Positions 32,662-42,390 of a DNA stretch of 64,000 nucleotides are shown one piece after another. This DNA comes from JAHCIE01 sp034431435 (lineage in GTDB: Bacteria > Chloroflexota > Anaerolineae > Epilineales > JAHCIE01), in assembly GCA_034431435.1 (NCBI GenBank), contig DAOUDG010000016.1:124001-188000 (forward strand), in the 5' to 3' direction. Numbering within the stretch: position 1 is the first letter of the stretch; each line of letters starts with the position of its first letter. A program made the position numbers and the translations under genes. The notes below the pieces were generated by a model. That model made no database searches. It worked only from the letters and a program-made list of their open reading frames with translations, and was not told the DNA's origin.

Positions 32662-34059
32662 ATGAGAGTTCTCTTCGTCACCCATTTCTATCTGCCGGAG
32701 GGTACGGCAGGCGTTGAAGTCTATACCCACACGCTCGCCAGGGCGCTGCAAGCCGTGGGCCACGAGGTGCGCGTCGTGTGCGCGACCCGGTGGGGCCAGG
32801 GTTCCCGGTACTGGAACGGCGCGGTGTCCGATGTACACGAGGGTGTAGCCGTGGAACGCCTGGCCTTCAACTGGACCCTGGCGCCCCGACCGCTGGATTA
32901 CCTCTACGACAACCCTGTCGCGGCCGCCCATTGTCGGCAGTTGATGGAAGAGTGGCGGCCCGATGTCGTGCACATCACGTCCTGCTACACCCTATCCGCG
33001 TCGGTCATCGAGGCGGCGCGTGCGCTGGGTGTGCCCATCCTGCTGCAACTCCACGATTACTGGTTCATCTGCCCCCGTCACACACTGCTGCGCTGGGACG
33101 ACACGGTCTGCGCGGACCCCGTTACCGCCGCTGACTGCCAACGCTGCATGTTGGGCGATGCGAAGGCCTATCGGTGGCCGCGCAAGGTCGTGTCTGAGGC
33201 CATGACGCTCAACCTCATCGAGGCCATCGGACAGGTGGATGCCGCGACGCGCCTGCCCGGGATGCGCGGCATCGTAGGCCACTTCGACCGTCGACGCTCC
33301 TATCTCCTGGCAAGCATCGCCGAGTGCGATGCCGTTGTGGCGACGTCGGAGTACCTCAAGCGACGCCACGAGATGGCGGGCGTACCCGAAGGTCGCATTG
33401 AAGTTATCAGGCATGGCTCCCATGTCACCTTCGACGCGCCGCGCCGGGCGCCTTCGTCGGCGACGCTCCGCATTGGTTATGTCGGCACCCTCTCGCCCAT
33501 CAAGGGCGTTCACGTCCTCATCGAAGCCTTCCAGCGGCTGGACCAGGGCCGGGCGACGCTTCAGATTCACGGCCCCCTCCGCGATGACGCCTATACCGCG
33601 CGGCTGCGCGCGCTGGCGGCGGGCAACCCCGCCATCGAGTTTCGTGGCCGATTCGAGCGCGTCGAGACTCTCAACATGCTGCGCGGCATGGACGTGCTCG
33701 TGGTACCGTCGGTGTGGTACGAGAACTCGCCGCTGGTCATCCGCGAGGCGTTTGCGGCGGGTGTGCCCGTGATTATCAGCCGCCACGGCGCGCTGCCAGA
33801 GATGGTTCGTGAGGGTGTCGATGGCCTGCTGTTCCACCCCGGCGACGCCGACGACCTGGCGCGCCAACTGCGACGATTGCTCGATGACCCACAGCTGCTG
33901 CCGCAGCTCCAGGCTGGCGTAGAGCCGCCCCGACCGCTGGCGGCCGAAATCGACGAGATTCTGGACCGTTACCGCCGTCTGACGCCCGCTACACTGGCTG
34001 GCCCCGTCGCGCCGCAGACCACCAGGACGCTGTACCCATCGGTGATGGCCCAGCCATGA
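32662..34059 (+). CDS. GT4 glycosyltransferase
   Basis: 465 residues of GT-B fold. The N-terminus reads VLFVTHFYLPEGTAGVEVYT with a glycine-rich loop. The C-terminal domain has IGYVGTLSPIKGVHVLIEAF and the E-x7-E region (SPLVIREAFAAGVPVI). An insertion around residues 130-215 contains several cysteines (ICPRH, DCQRCML), which is known from some GT4 proteins. The ATGA overlap with the next gene suggests coupling. Sugar specificity is not predictable. Confidence 0.88.
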   Translation: MRVLFVTHFYLPEGTAGVEVYTHTLARALQAVGHEVRVVCATRWGQGSRYWNGAVSDVHEGVAVERLAFNWTLAPRPLDYLYDNPVAAAHCRQLMEEWRPDVVHITSCYTLSASVIEAARALGVPILLQLHDYWFICPRHTLLRWDDTVCADPVTAADCQRCMLGDAKAYRWPRKVVSEAMTLNLIEAIGQVDAATRLPGMRGIVGHFDRRRSYLLASIAECDAVVATSEYLKRRHEMAGVPEGRIEVIRHGSHVTFDAPRRAPSSATLRIGYVGTLSPIKGVHVLIEAFQRLDQGRATLQIHGPLRDDAYTARLRALAAGNPAIEFRGRFERVETLNMLRGMDVLVVPSVWYENSPLVIREAFAAGVPVIISRHGALPEMVREGVDGLLFHPGDADDLARQLRRLLDDPQLLPQLQAGVEPPRPLAAEIDEILDRYRRLTPATLAGPVAPQTTRTLYPSVMAQP

Positions 34060-35045
34060 CACCCCGTGCCCTTCCCATCGAACAATCCGCGCCGAGCGTG
34101 GCGTTGGTCATCCTGAACTGGAACCAGCCGCAGTTGACCCTCGACTGCCTGGCTTCGATCCAGGGGCTGGACTACCCGAACTATAGCGCCCTCGTCGTCG
34201 ACAATGGTTCGGTCGATGACTCGGTAGCGCGCATCCGCGCGGCTTATCCCGGTGTCGAGGTCCTGGCCCTGGGCGAGAATCTGGGCTACGCCGAGGGCAA
34301 CAATCGCGGCATGGCGCACGCCCTGGCGCACGGCGCGGACTATGTGCTCATCCTGAACAACGACACCCTGGTCGCGCCCGACATGCTATCTCGCCTGGTG
34401 ACCTTTGCGGCATCCCGCCCCCGCCTGGGTATCGCCGGTCCGACCATGTTCTGCGCCGAGCCGGCGGACACGCTCTTCGCCGCCGGGAGCGGGATCGACT
34501 GGCAGCGTGGCGTGACGGAGAATCGGGGGATGTTTCGCCCGGCGGCCGCTTACCCATTGCCCGCCGCGCCTGAGATGGTGGACTTCATCGCCGGCTGCGC
34601 CGTATTGGTCACACGCCGCCTGATCGATAGCGTGGGCGGCCTGGACTCGGGCTACTATCTCAACTACGAGGATGTCGAGTGGTGTGTCAGGGCGCGCCGT
34701 CAGGGCTTCGAGGTGTGGTACGTGCCCCAGGCCGTCATGTGGCATCGTGTATCGGCAACCTTCGGGTTGGGGTCGCCCGCCAACACCTACTACATGACCC
34801 GCAACGCCTTGCGCTTCTTCTGGACCAACGCGCCGCCCGCCTCTCGCCCTCTGGCCGTCGCCAGCATCCTGGCGCGCACCCTGCGCACGGTCGGCGCGTG
34901 GACCATCAAGCCGCGCTATCAGTCGGAAGCGTATCGACGGCGGCGTGACGCTAACGTACTGGCGGTACGCGACTTCCTGCGCCGGCACGATGGCAAGATG
35001 GGCCAGGACGTGGCCGCGATCTGTTACCCGGCAACCCAGGCATGA
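34056..35045 (+). CDS. GT2 glycosyltransferase (WbbL rhamnosyltransferase-like)
   Basis: 329 residues. The pattern VALVILNWNQPQLTLDCLAS, ALVVDNGSVDDS, NLGYAEGNNRG and LILNNDTLVAPDML is that of the WbbL/rhamnosyltransferase-like GT2 group. The later YYLNYEDVEWCVRARRQGFE is the usual acidic catalytic region. It starts in an ATGA overlap and ends in another one, so it lies in a tightly coupled trio. Rhamnose transfer is only suggested by similarity; no dTDP-rhamnose genes are in the window. Confidence 0.88.
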   Translation: MTPRALPIEQSAPSVALVILNWNQPQLTLDCLASIQGLDYPNYSALVVDNGSVDDSVARIRAAYPGVEVLALGENLGYAEGNNRGMAHALAHGADYVLILNNDTLVAPDMLSRLVTFAASRPRLGIAGPTMFCAEPADTLFAAGSGIDWQRGVTENRGMFRPAAAYPLPAAPEMVDFIAGCAVLVTRRLIDSVGGLDSGYYLNYEDVEWCVRARRQGFEVWYVPQAVMWHRVSATFGLGSPANTYYMTRNALRFFWTNAPPASRPLAVASILARTLRTVGAWTIKPRYQSEAYRRRRDANVLAVRDFLRRHDGKMGQDVAAICYPATQA

Positions 35046-36217
35046 ACATCCTCTTCCTATCAGGCTGGTTCCCTTACCCGGCCAACAACGGGACGCGGCT
35101 GCGGGTAAGCGCGCTGCTCAACGGCATCGCACGCCACCACGACGTGTCGCTCATCAGCTTCGGGGACGAGCGCGACCGGGACCACATCAGCACGCTCCGG
35201 CAGGTGTGCCGCGACGTGCAGGTCGTGCCCTATCGCGCTTACAATCCAACCAGCGCCCACGCCCTGCTGAGCCTGGCCAGCCCCACGCCCAGGTCGATTG
35301 TAGACACGTACGTCCCTGAGATGGCGCAGGCTATTCACCATGCCTTGTCGGAACGCCGCTACCACCTGGTCATCGCCTCGCAGCAGCGCACCGCTGCGTA
35401 CGCGGCGGCCTTCCGTGGGCTGCCCGCCATCTTCGAGGAGTTGGAAGTCGGCGTCTTCGAGACACGCCGCCAGCAGGCGACCTCGACACTGGGCCGCCTG
35501 CGTGGAACCCTGACCATCGTGAAGCTGAGGCGATACCTCCAACGGCTGCTGCCGGCCTTCGGGGCCTGCACGGTCGTATCGGCGCCGGAGCGCGACCTGT
35601 TGAGCCAGTTCGCGCCCAACTACGCCGGCGTGGCGATCGTCCCCAATTGTGTCGAGCTGGCGCGCTATCGGCTCGACCCGCTCCCCGTACAGCCCGCCAG
35701 CCTCATCTACACCGGGTCCTTCACCTATCAGCCTAACTATGAGGCTATGCGGTGGTTCGTGGGCGACGTGCTGCCCCTTGTCAAGGCCCAGGAGCCTGGG
35801 GTTCACCTGACAATTACCGGCGAGCATGCCAATCGGCCGCTGCCGCCGGCCGATAACGTGACGCTGACTGGCCTAGTCGACGACATCCGGCCGCTGGTGG
35901 CGCGCTCGGCGATCGCGCTGGCCCCCCTGCGTGAAGGCGGCGGCACGCGACTCAAGATTCTAGAGGCGATGGCGCTGCGCACGCCGGTGGTCGCTACGTC
36001 CAAAGGCGTGGAAGGGCTGGACGCCGAGCACGAGCGACACCTGCTCATCGCCGACAGCGCCGAGGACTTCGCCCAGGCCGTCCTGCGCCTGCTTCGAGAG
36101 CGGGGCCTGCGCGACCGGCTGGCAGGCGAAGCGTATCGACTCGTCGAGCGAAAGTACAACTGGGAAGCCGTCCTGCCTGGCTTTCTCACTCTTGCGGAGA
36201 CTGTTGCCCGTGCGTGA
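35042..36217 (+). CDS. GT4 glycosyltransferase
   Basis: 391 residues of GT-B fold. It begins MNILFLSGWFPYPANNGTRL and has VVPNCVELARY and PLREGGGTRLKILEAMALRT in the C-terminal donor-binding half. Its N-terminus matches those of the genes at 39765 and 41061 (MNILF(L/I)), suggesting a paralogue group. It is coupled to the upstream gene by ATGA, and its stop lies within the start of the ligase-like gene. Cytoplasmic chain-extending enzyme. Confidence 0.88.
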   Translation: MNILFLSGWFPYPANNGTRLRVSALLNGIARHHDVSLISFGDERDRDHISTLRQVCRDVQVVPYRAYNPTSAHALLSLASPTPRSIVDTYVPEMAQAIHHALSERRYHLVIASQQRTAAYAAAFRGLPAIFEELEVGVFETRRQQATSTLGRLRGTLTIVKLRRYLQRLLPAFGACTVVSAPERDLLSQFAPNYAGVAIVPNCVELARYRLDPLPVQPASLIYTGSFTYQPNYEAMRWFVGDVLPLVKAQEPGVHLTITGEHANRPLPPADNVTLTGLVDDIRPLVARSAIALAPLREGGGTRLKILEAMALRTPVVATSKGVEGLDAEHERHLLIADSAEDFAQAVLRLLRERGLRDRLAGEAYRLVERKYNWEAVLPGFLTLAETVARA

Positions 36218-37598
36218 TCGTTTCTTGAGCCTTCGGCCCGCCCTGCATTGGGAGGCCTGGCAACGATGGATCATCGTCGCCGCCCTGCTGGCGATGGCCG
36301 TCTACGCCGGGCGGCGGCCGTCGTGGATGCTGGTCATCGCCCCGTTTGTCATGGTGGCAGGCGCGTTCGTCGTGCGCCGGCCGTGGCTTGGCCTGCTGGC
36401 GGTGGTAGCCGCCGGCCTGAGTATTCCGTTCGGGATGGGTACGGGAACCCAGACCGAACTCACCCTCACCGTCCTGCTGACGGCTGCCCTGTCAGGGCTG
36501 CTCTTCCTCGACATCTTCAGCCTGCGCCGCACGACGTTCATCCGCGCGCGCCCCATATGGCCACTATTCGCCCTCATCGGCGCGACGCTCGTGTCCCTGG
36601 TCGCGGGGTTGCAGCCCTGGCACGTCTTCGCCCTCACCGCGCCCCTCCCCAGCCAGTTGGGAACTGTGGCGATTTATGTTCTGTCTGTGGCGGCCTTCCT
36701 GCTCGCGGCGCACTATCTGACGAGGCTCAGCCAGCTGCGGTGGCTCGTCTGGCTATTCCTGACGGTAGGCGCTCTGTATATCGCCGGCCGCGTCCTATCA
36801 ATCTCCCCTCCCCCGATCTGGCCAGGCAACCCGAATGGTGCGACGGCCAGCCTGTTCTGGGTCTGGCTGGTGGCCCTGGCCTTCAGCCAGGCTGTGTTCA
36901 ACGACGGCCTACGGCGACCCTGGCGCGGCGCGCTCCTCGCCCTTACCATTGCTACCCTGGGGGTCGGCTGGGTGATGGGGCGGGACTGGATCTCCGGCTG
37001 GCTACCGCCCTTGATTGCCGTGCTGATTGTCATCTGGCTGAAGGACTGGCGGGGCGGCCTCGCCATGTCCGCGCTTGTAGCGGCCTACTTTTTCTGGATC
37101 GACCCCAATAGCCCCTTCTCTGTCGTCTCGGAGGAGAGCTATAGTATCCTGACCAGGGATGTCGCGCGGAATGTCCTGCTCACGCAGGCCTTCCCCCTCA
37201 GCCCCATCCTGGGCCTCGGCCCGTCAAATTACTGGTGGTACTCGCCCCTGTTTCCGATCCTGGGCTACGCGGTCAAGTTCAACTCGCACAACAATTATGT
37301 TGACATCCTGCTCCAGTTCGGGCTGCTGGGCATGGCGTGCTTCGCCTGGTTCGTCGCGGAGATTAGCTGGCTTGGCTGGCGACTCCACAGAACCGTCGCC
37401 GACCCCTTCGCGCGCGCCTTTGTCAACGGAACCCTGGCTGGCCTCGGGGCGACCCTACTGGCGGCCTGGCTAGGCGACTGGCTTCTGCCTTTCGTGTACA
37501 ACATCGGCATGGGGGGCTTACGCAGCAGCGTGCTGGCGTGGCTGTTCCTCGGCGCCCTGGTAGCCATCGAGCAGATGCAACGACGGGGTGAGGTGTGA
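36210..37598 (+). CDS. O-antigen ligase/polymerase-like membrane protein (Wzy_C family)
   Basis: 462 residues with about 12 TM helices. The large extracytoplasmic loop and following segment contain GLGPSNYWWYSP and KFNSHNNYVDILLQFGLLG, the H-N-x-Y/H pattern of the RfaL/Wzy_C superfamily. Such proteins ligate glycan to an acceptor or polymerise repeat units on the outer face. GTG 36210 overlaps the upstream gene by eight bases; TTG 36192 is a poorer option. The end overlaps the next gene by four bases (GTGA). Ligase versus polymerase cannot be decided from sequence. Confidence 0.85.
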   Translation: MRDRFLSLRPALHWEAWQRWIIVAALLAMAVYAGRRPSWMLVIAPFVMVAGAFVVRRPWLGLLAVVAAGLSIPFGMGTGTQTELTLTVLLTAALSGLLFLDIFSLRRTTFIRARPIWPLFALIGATLVSLVAGLQPWHVFALTAPLPSQLGTVAIYVLSVAAFLLAAHYLTRLSQLRWLVWLFLTVGALYIAGRVLSISPPPIWPGNPNGATASLFWVWLVALAFSQAVFNDGLRRPWRGALLALTIATLGVGWVMGRDWISGWLPPLIAVLIVIWLKDWRGGLAMSALVAAYFFWIDPNSPFSVVSEESYSILTRDVARNVLLTQAFPLSPILGLGPSNYWWYSPLFPILGYAVKFNSHNNYVDILLQFGLLGMACFAWFVAEISWLGWRLHRTVADPFARAFVNGTLAGLGATLLAAWLGDWLLPFVYNIGMGGLRSSVLAWLFLGALVAIEQMQRRGEV

Positions 37599-38527
37599 GG
37601 CTATCTATCGTCATCGTCAATTGGAACACGCGCGAGCTGCTGGCCGAGTGCCTGGCCTCCATCGACGCCTACCCGCCGCCGTGCGCGTGCGAGGTGATCG
37701 TGGTTGACAACGCCTCTCAGGATGGCAGCGCCAGCATGGTCGAGCAACGCTTCCCGAACGTGCGTGTCATTGCCAATGCAGTCAATCGCGGCTTCCCGGC
37801 CGCTAACAATCAGGCGATCACGGTGAGTGGTGGGCGCTACGTACTCCTGCTCAATAGCGACGCGGCCGTGCTGCCCGGTACGCTGGACAGGCTGGTGCGC
37901 TTCATGGATGCGCATCCGAAAGTGGGCGCGCTGGGCGCCAAGCTGCTCAACCCCGATGGCAGCTTCCAGGCGTCGTATGCCGACTTCCCGAGCCTCGCCA
38001 CGGAGTTATCGCTCATGACGGGGGCTTCGCGCCTCCTCATCGGCCCGCACGCGCCCAGCCCGCGCCCACGCCCGAACGAGACGGCGCGCCCCGTTGATTG
38101 GGTCGGGGGAGCCGCCATGCTCGTGCGGGCCAGTGCGCTCGAGGGCGTCGGCTTGATGGATGAAGGCTACTTCCTCTATAGCGAGGAAACGGACTGGTGC
38201 TGGCGCTTCTGGCAAGCCGGTTGGGAGGTCTGGTACGATCCCGACTCGGCCGTGATTCACCACGGTGGAGCCAGTACGCGCCAGGTCTCAGCGCCAAGCT
38301 ACTATCGACTCTATGCCAGCAAGGTGCGTTTCTTTGGCAAGGCCTATGGCCTGGATGCCGCACGTCGCTTCAGCGCCCTCGTCCGAGTCACGGCCGGCAT
38401 CCGCCTCTCCTTATGGACGGCCCTCGCGGCCCTGCCGAATCGCCCCCAGGCGCGCCAGGCTCTGGAGCTTCGCAAGGAGCGTGACCGGCGCCTGCGTCAG
38501 CTGCGAGCGCAGCCAGCCCCCGAATAG
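37595..38527 (+). CDS. GT2 glycosyltransferase (WbbL-like)
   Basis: 310 residues. Motifs include LSIVIVNWNTRELLAECLAS, VIVVDNASQDGSASM, NRGFPAANNQAI and LLLNSDAAVLPGTL, then DEGYFLYSEETDWCWRFWQ. It belongs to the same WbbL-like GT2 group as the gene at 34056. GTG 37595 is in a GTGA overlap and is preceded by GGGGTGAG. It probably extends the chain in the cytoplasm. Confidence 0.88.
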   Translation: MRLSIVIVNWNTRELLAECLASIDAYPPPCACEVIVVDNASQDGSASMVEQRFPNVRVIANAVNRGFPAANNQAITVSGGRYVLLLNSDAAVLPGTLDRLVRFMDAHPKVGALGAKLLNPDGSFQASYADFPSLATELSLMTGASRLLIGPHAPSPRPRPNETARPVDWVGGAAMLVRASALEGVGLMDEGYFLYSEETDWCWRFWQAGWEVWYDPDSAVIHHGGASTRQVSAPSYYRLYASKVRFFGKAYGLDAARRFSALVRVTAGIRLSLWTALAALPNRPQARQALELRKERDRRLRQLRAQPAPE

Positions 38528-38592
38528 GCGGAACCGCCACAGTAAGGTCTCGCCTCATCCATCGCCCGGCCGTAGACGGTTGGCAGGAACCT

Positions 38593-39762
38593 ATGCTCAT
38601 CGGCATTGACGCACGCGCCGCCTCTCATCCGCAGTATGGAGGCTTCAAGACTTATACGGAAGGGCTGATTCAGGGGCTGGCCGCGCTCGACGGCCCGCAC
38701 GACGTCCGGCTGTTCGTCGACCGGCCCTACCAGCCACCTTTCCCACTACCCGCTCACTTCAAGACGGTGATCGTCCAGGGCGGGCGTGGCATGTCCGCCG
38801 TGGGCTGGCGCGAGCAGGTCACTCTACCGCGCCGGAGTCGCCGGGACTGCCTGGATGTGATGCACTTTCCATGCAATAGTGGCCCGGTGTTGGCTCCTCC
38901 AGCCTCCGTCCTCACCATTCACGACCTGATTCCGGTCCTGCAGCGGCCCAAGCCACCCGCCACGCTCGCCACGCGCGAGTGGCGTCAGTTCTTCATCGCT
39001 TCGTACTCGACGATGACGATGTCCGTGCCGCCCCGCCGCTTCGCCGCCATCATCACCGTCTCCCATTACTCGCGGCGTCAGATCGTGGACTACTACGGGC
39101 TGGATGAGCGCCGACTGTTCGTCGTCCCATCGGGCTACTCGCCCCTGTTCAGGCGGGTGGATCGCGCCGAGGCCAAAGCCGCGGTCGCCACTGAGTTTGC
39201 CATCCGCGATCCGTACATTCTGGCGCTCGGCTCAGCCGATCCGCGCAAGAATCTCGATGGCTTGCTGAAAGCCTATCGACTGTTGACGCCCGAACTCCAA
39301 CAGCGACACCGATTGGTGCTGGTCCTGAATCACGACCGGCTGGGCGAGCGCCTGGAGCAGGCCATTACGACTTACGGGTTAGGCGGCCGCATCCTGGTGG
39401 TGCGCAAGCCTGCTACGGCCTCGCTCGTGCAGTTGTACAACGCCGCTGACGTCTTCGTCTTCCCGTCCTTCGTGGAGGGGTTTGGCCTGCCGGCCCTCGA
39501 GGCCATGGCCTGCGGCGCGCCCGTGGTCGCCTCCAACACCACAGCGTTGCCTGAAGTGACCGGGGACGCGGCGCTCCTGGCTCCGCCAGACCAGCCAGAA
39601 GCCATCGCCGCCCAGCTGGCGTGTGTGCTGGAGAACCCCGCTGTCCAGGTGGAACTGCGCGACCGAGGGTTGCGCCGCGTAAAGAGCTTCTCGTGGGAAC
39701 GAGCCGCGCGCATGACGCTGGATGTGTACTGCCATGCCGCCGCCGCGCGCAAGATAGCCTGA
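38593..39762 (+). CDS. GT4 glycosyltransferase (mannosyltransferase-like)
   Basis: 389 residues of GT-B fold. The start MLIGIDARAASHPQYGGF and the C-terminal LALGSADPRKNLDGLLKAYR, then FPSFVEGFGLPALEAMACGA, are typical of GT4 mannosyl- or rhamnosyltransferases (GFGLP-x-x-EAMACG). A 65-bp gap precedes it; AGGAAC lies before the ATG. The next ATG begins three bases after its stop codon. Confidence 0.9.
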   Translation: MLIGIDARAASHPQYGGFKTYTEGLIQGLAALDGPHDVRLFVDRPYQPPFPLPAHFKTVIVQGGRGMSAVGWREQVTLPRRSRRDCLDVMHFPCNSGPVLAPPASVLTIHDLIPVLQRPKPPATLATREWRQFFIASYSTMTMSVPPRRFAAIITVSHYSRRQIVDYYGLDERRLFVVPSGYSPLFRRVDRAEAKAAVATEFAIRDPYILALGSADPRKNLDGLLKAYRLLTPELQQRHRLVLVLNHDRLGERLEQAITTYGLGGRILVVRKPATASLVQLYNAADVFVFPSFVEGFGLPALEAMACGAPVVASNTTALPEVTGDAALLAPPDQPEAIAAQLACVLENPAVQVELRDRGLRRVKSFSWERAARMTLDVYCHAAAARKIA

Positions 39763-39764
39763 CC

Positions 39765-41024
39765 ATGAATATCCTCTTCCTCAGCCAGATTCTGCCCTAT
39801 CCCCTGGACGCCGGCCCCAAGACGCGGGCCTACTATGTGCTGCGCTACCTGGCCCAGGGCCATCGCGTGACCCTGCTGTCCTTCGTGCGCGAGGCGGACC
39901 GGCCCACCGCGCTGGACCACCTGCGCACCTTCTGTGACGCCGTGTACACCGTCCAGATGCGCCGTTCGCGTCTCAGGGACGCGCAGTACCTGGCCCAGAG
40001 CCTGGGGGCCGACACGCCCTTCCTCATCGCGCGGGACACGGCGCCGGAGATGGCGGAGCGGGTGCGGCAATTGATGGGCAGCGGCGAGTTCGATGCTGTT
40101 CACGCCGATCAGCTGTGGATGGCCCCCTACGCGCTGCTGGCGCGCGACGCGGCCCCACCCCAGCGCCGCCCCTACCTCGTGCTGGACCAGCACAACGCGG
40201 TCTTCCAGATCCCGCGCCGCCTCGCCCACAACGAGGGCAATATCTTCAAGCGGCGGGTGCTGGAACTGGAGGCCCGCAAGCTGCTGCGCTACGAAGTAGC
40301 GGTTTGCGATCGCTTTGACCATGTTGCGTGGGTGACTCGGGAAGATTGCGCGGCCCTGCCGACGGTGGGCGCGCCCTCGACCATCATCCCCATCTGCGTC
40401 GATCCCCACCGCCAGCCGCCCCTGGCCCGGCGCCCCGATGCTAGGCGCGTCACCTTCCTCGGCGGCCTGCACTGGCCGCCCAACGCCGAGGGCATGGCAT
40501 GGTTCGCACGCGAGGTCTGGCCGCAAGTTCAGGCGCAGGCCCCAGAGGCCGTGCTGACAGTCATCGGCAAGGATCCGCCCCAGGCTTTACTCGACCTGAA
40601 GGGGCCGCAGATCGAGATCACCGGCTACGTGGACGACCCGCGCCCCTACCTGGCCGAAACGGCCGCCTTCATCGTGCCGCTACACGCGGGCGGCGGCATG
40701 CGGGTCAAGATTCTGGACGCCTGGCAGTGGGGGTTGCCGCTGGTCACGACGACCATCGGCGCGGAGGGTATTCGGGTACGCGATGGGTACAACGCCCTGG
40801 TGGCCGATACCGCCCAGGCGCTGGCGGATGCGGTGGCGCACCTCCTGCGTGATAGCCGCCTCGCCCACAGGATTGCCTCGGCGGGGCGGGCCACCGTGGA
40901 GGCAGAATACGACTGGCGCTCAGTGTACCGGGCATGGCAGGCTATCTACTCAGACGAGGCGCTCGAAGGGGAACGCGAGGTGCGACAGGCGGCCAGTCCC
41001 CAGGTTCGCGAAGCCTATACGTGA
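39765..41024 (+). CDS. GT4 glycosyltransferase
   Basis: 419 residues of GT-B fold. The start is MNILFLSQILPYPLDAGPKT; the in-frame extension to 39621 lies inside the preceding gene. The C-terminal half has VTFLGGLHWPPNAEGMAWFA, YVDDPRPYLAETAAFIVPL and GGGMRVKILDAWQWGLPLV. This layout matches the sugar-transferase group found in EPS loci. It is probably paralogous to the genes at 35042 and 41061. Specificity is unknown. Confidence 0.88.
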   Translation: MNILFLSQILPYPLDAGPKTRAYYVLRYLAQGHRVTLLSFVREADRPTALDHLRTFCDAVYTVQMRRSRLRDAQYLAQSLGADTPFLIARDTAPEMAERVRQLMGSGEFDAVHADQLWMAPYALLARDAAPPQRRPYLVLDQHNAVFQIPRRLAHNEGNIFKRRVLELEARKLLRYEVAVCDRFDHVAWVTREDCAALPTVGAPSTIIPICVDPHRQPPLARRPDARRVTFLGGLHWPPNAEGMAWFAREVWPQVQAQAPEAVLTVIGKDPPQALLDLKGPQIEITGYVDDPRPYLAETAAFIVPLHAGGGMRVKILDAWQWGLPLVTTTIGAEGIRVRDGYNALVADTAQALADAVAHLLRDSRLAHRIASAGRATVEAEYDWRSVYRAWQAIYSDEALEGEREVRQAASPQVREAYT

Positions 41025-41060
41025 GACTCATCGTGCTGCGCCGCCTGGAAGGTTGAAACC

Positions 41061-42374
41061 GTGAACATCCTCTTCATTGTCCCCTACGCGCCCAATCTCA
41101 TCCGCGTGCGATCATATCAGTTGCTGCGTGGGCTGGCCCAGCGTGGTCATTCGGTGACGCTCGCCGCGCTGTGGTCCTCCGAGAGCGAGCGCGCGGACCT
41201 GGCAGGCCTGGCGACCGAGGGGATTCGCGTCATCGCCCGGCGGCTGACCCGCCGCCGCTCCGCCCTCAACTGCGCGGGGACGCTACCCACCGCCGCGCCT
41301 TTCCAGGCGGCCTTCTGCTGGGAACCGTCCCTGGCCGCCGACATCGACGCGGCGCTCGCCCGCCAGGCGTTCGACGTGGTCCACGTCGAGCACCTGCGCG
41401 GCGCGCGCTACGGCCTGGAGGTCCTGGCGCGGCGTGGCGCATCCCGGCCGCCGGCTGTAGTCTGGGATAGTGTCGATTGTATCAGCCACCTGTTCGAGCA
41501 GGCTGCGCACGCCAGCCGTAGCGTCAAGGGGCGGCTGATGACCCGCCTGGAGTTGGGGCGGACGCGCCGCCACGAGGGCCGACTGGTGGCCGCTTTCGAC
41601 CGCGCGCTGGTGACGTCGGAGGTAGACCGCCGCGCGCTGCTGGCGCTGGCTGAGACTTACGCGCCCCGCGCCGCATTGCCACCTGTGACCGTTGTGCCGA
41701 ACGGGGTCGATCTGGCGTACTTCTCGCCGACCGACGAGCCGCGCAGCGCGGCGACCCTGGTCTTCAGCGGCAAGATGAGCTACCACGCCAACGTGACCGC
41801 CGCTGCCCATCTACTGGAGCAGGTGATGCCCCACGTGTGGGCGGCGCGCCCCACCGTGCGCGTCCAGATCGTCGGCAAGGATCCGCCACCGCTGCTGCGC
41901 CGCATGGCCGACGACGCCCTGGGCGTGGTCGAGCTGACGGGCGCCGTCCCCGACATGCGCCCGTATCTGCGCGGGGCCACCCTGGCCGTTGCGCCCATTC
42001 CCTATGGGGCGGGTATCCAGAACAAGGTACTGGAGGCGATGGCGTGCGGGACACCTGTGGTGGCGACGCGCCAGGCCGTGTTGGCTCTGGCGGCCCGGCC
42101 AGGGGTCGATATCGCGGTGGTCGATGAGGCGACGGCGATGTCGGTCGCCATTCTGAACCTGATCGACGACGCTCCCCGGCGAGAGGCGCTGGGCCGCGCG
42201 GGCCGTGTTTATGTTGAGAGACATCACGCCTGGGAACGTATCGTACATCGCCTCGAGAGCGTTTATGACGGTACGCGGGACGCGGAGGCGGCGCTGCCCG
42301 CGCGGGCCGAGGCGACCGCCAACGGTTACGCCAGGCTAGGGACGCTCGGACCGATGTCCGACGCGGCACACTGA
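41061..42374 (+). CDS. GT4 glycosyltransferase
   Basis: 437 residues of GT-B fold. It begins MNILFIVPYAPNLIRVRSYQ and has VVPNGVDLAYFSP, LVFSGKMSYHANVTAA and GAGIQNKVLEAMACGTPVVA. It is related to the preceding gene by overall layout. GTG 41061 follows GGAAGGTTGAAACC. A 16-bp gap separates it from the GT-C gene downstream. It is a cytoplasmic glycan-assembly enzyme of unknown donor. Confidence 0.88.
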   Translation: MNILFIVPYAPNLIRVRSYQLLRGLAQRGHSVTLAALWSSESERADLAGLATEGIRVIARRLTRRRSALNCAGTLPTAAPFQAAFCWEPSLAADIDAALARQAFDVVHVEHLRGARYGLEVLARRGASRPPAVVWDSVDCISHLFEQAAHASRSVKGRLMTRLELGRTRRHEGRLVAAFDRALVTSEVDRRALLALAETYAPRAALPPVTVVPNGVDLAYFSPTDEPRSAATLVFSGKMSYHANVTAAAHLLEQVMPHVWAARPTVRVQIVGKDPPPLLRRMADDALGVVELTGAVPDMRPYLRGATLAVAPIPYGAGIQNKVLEAMACGTPVVATRQAVLALAARPGVDIAVVDEATAMSVAILNLIDDAPRREALGRAGRVYVERHHAWERIVHRLESVYDGTRDAEAALPARAEATANGYARLGTLGPMSDAAH

Positions 42375-42390
42375 GCGGGACACCTCACCT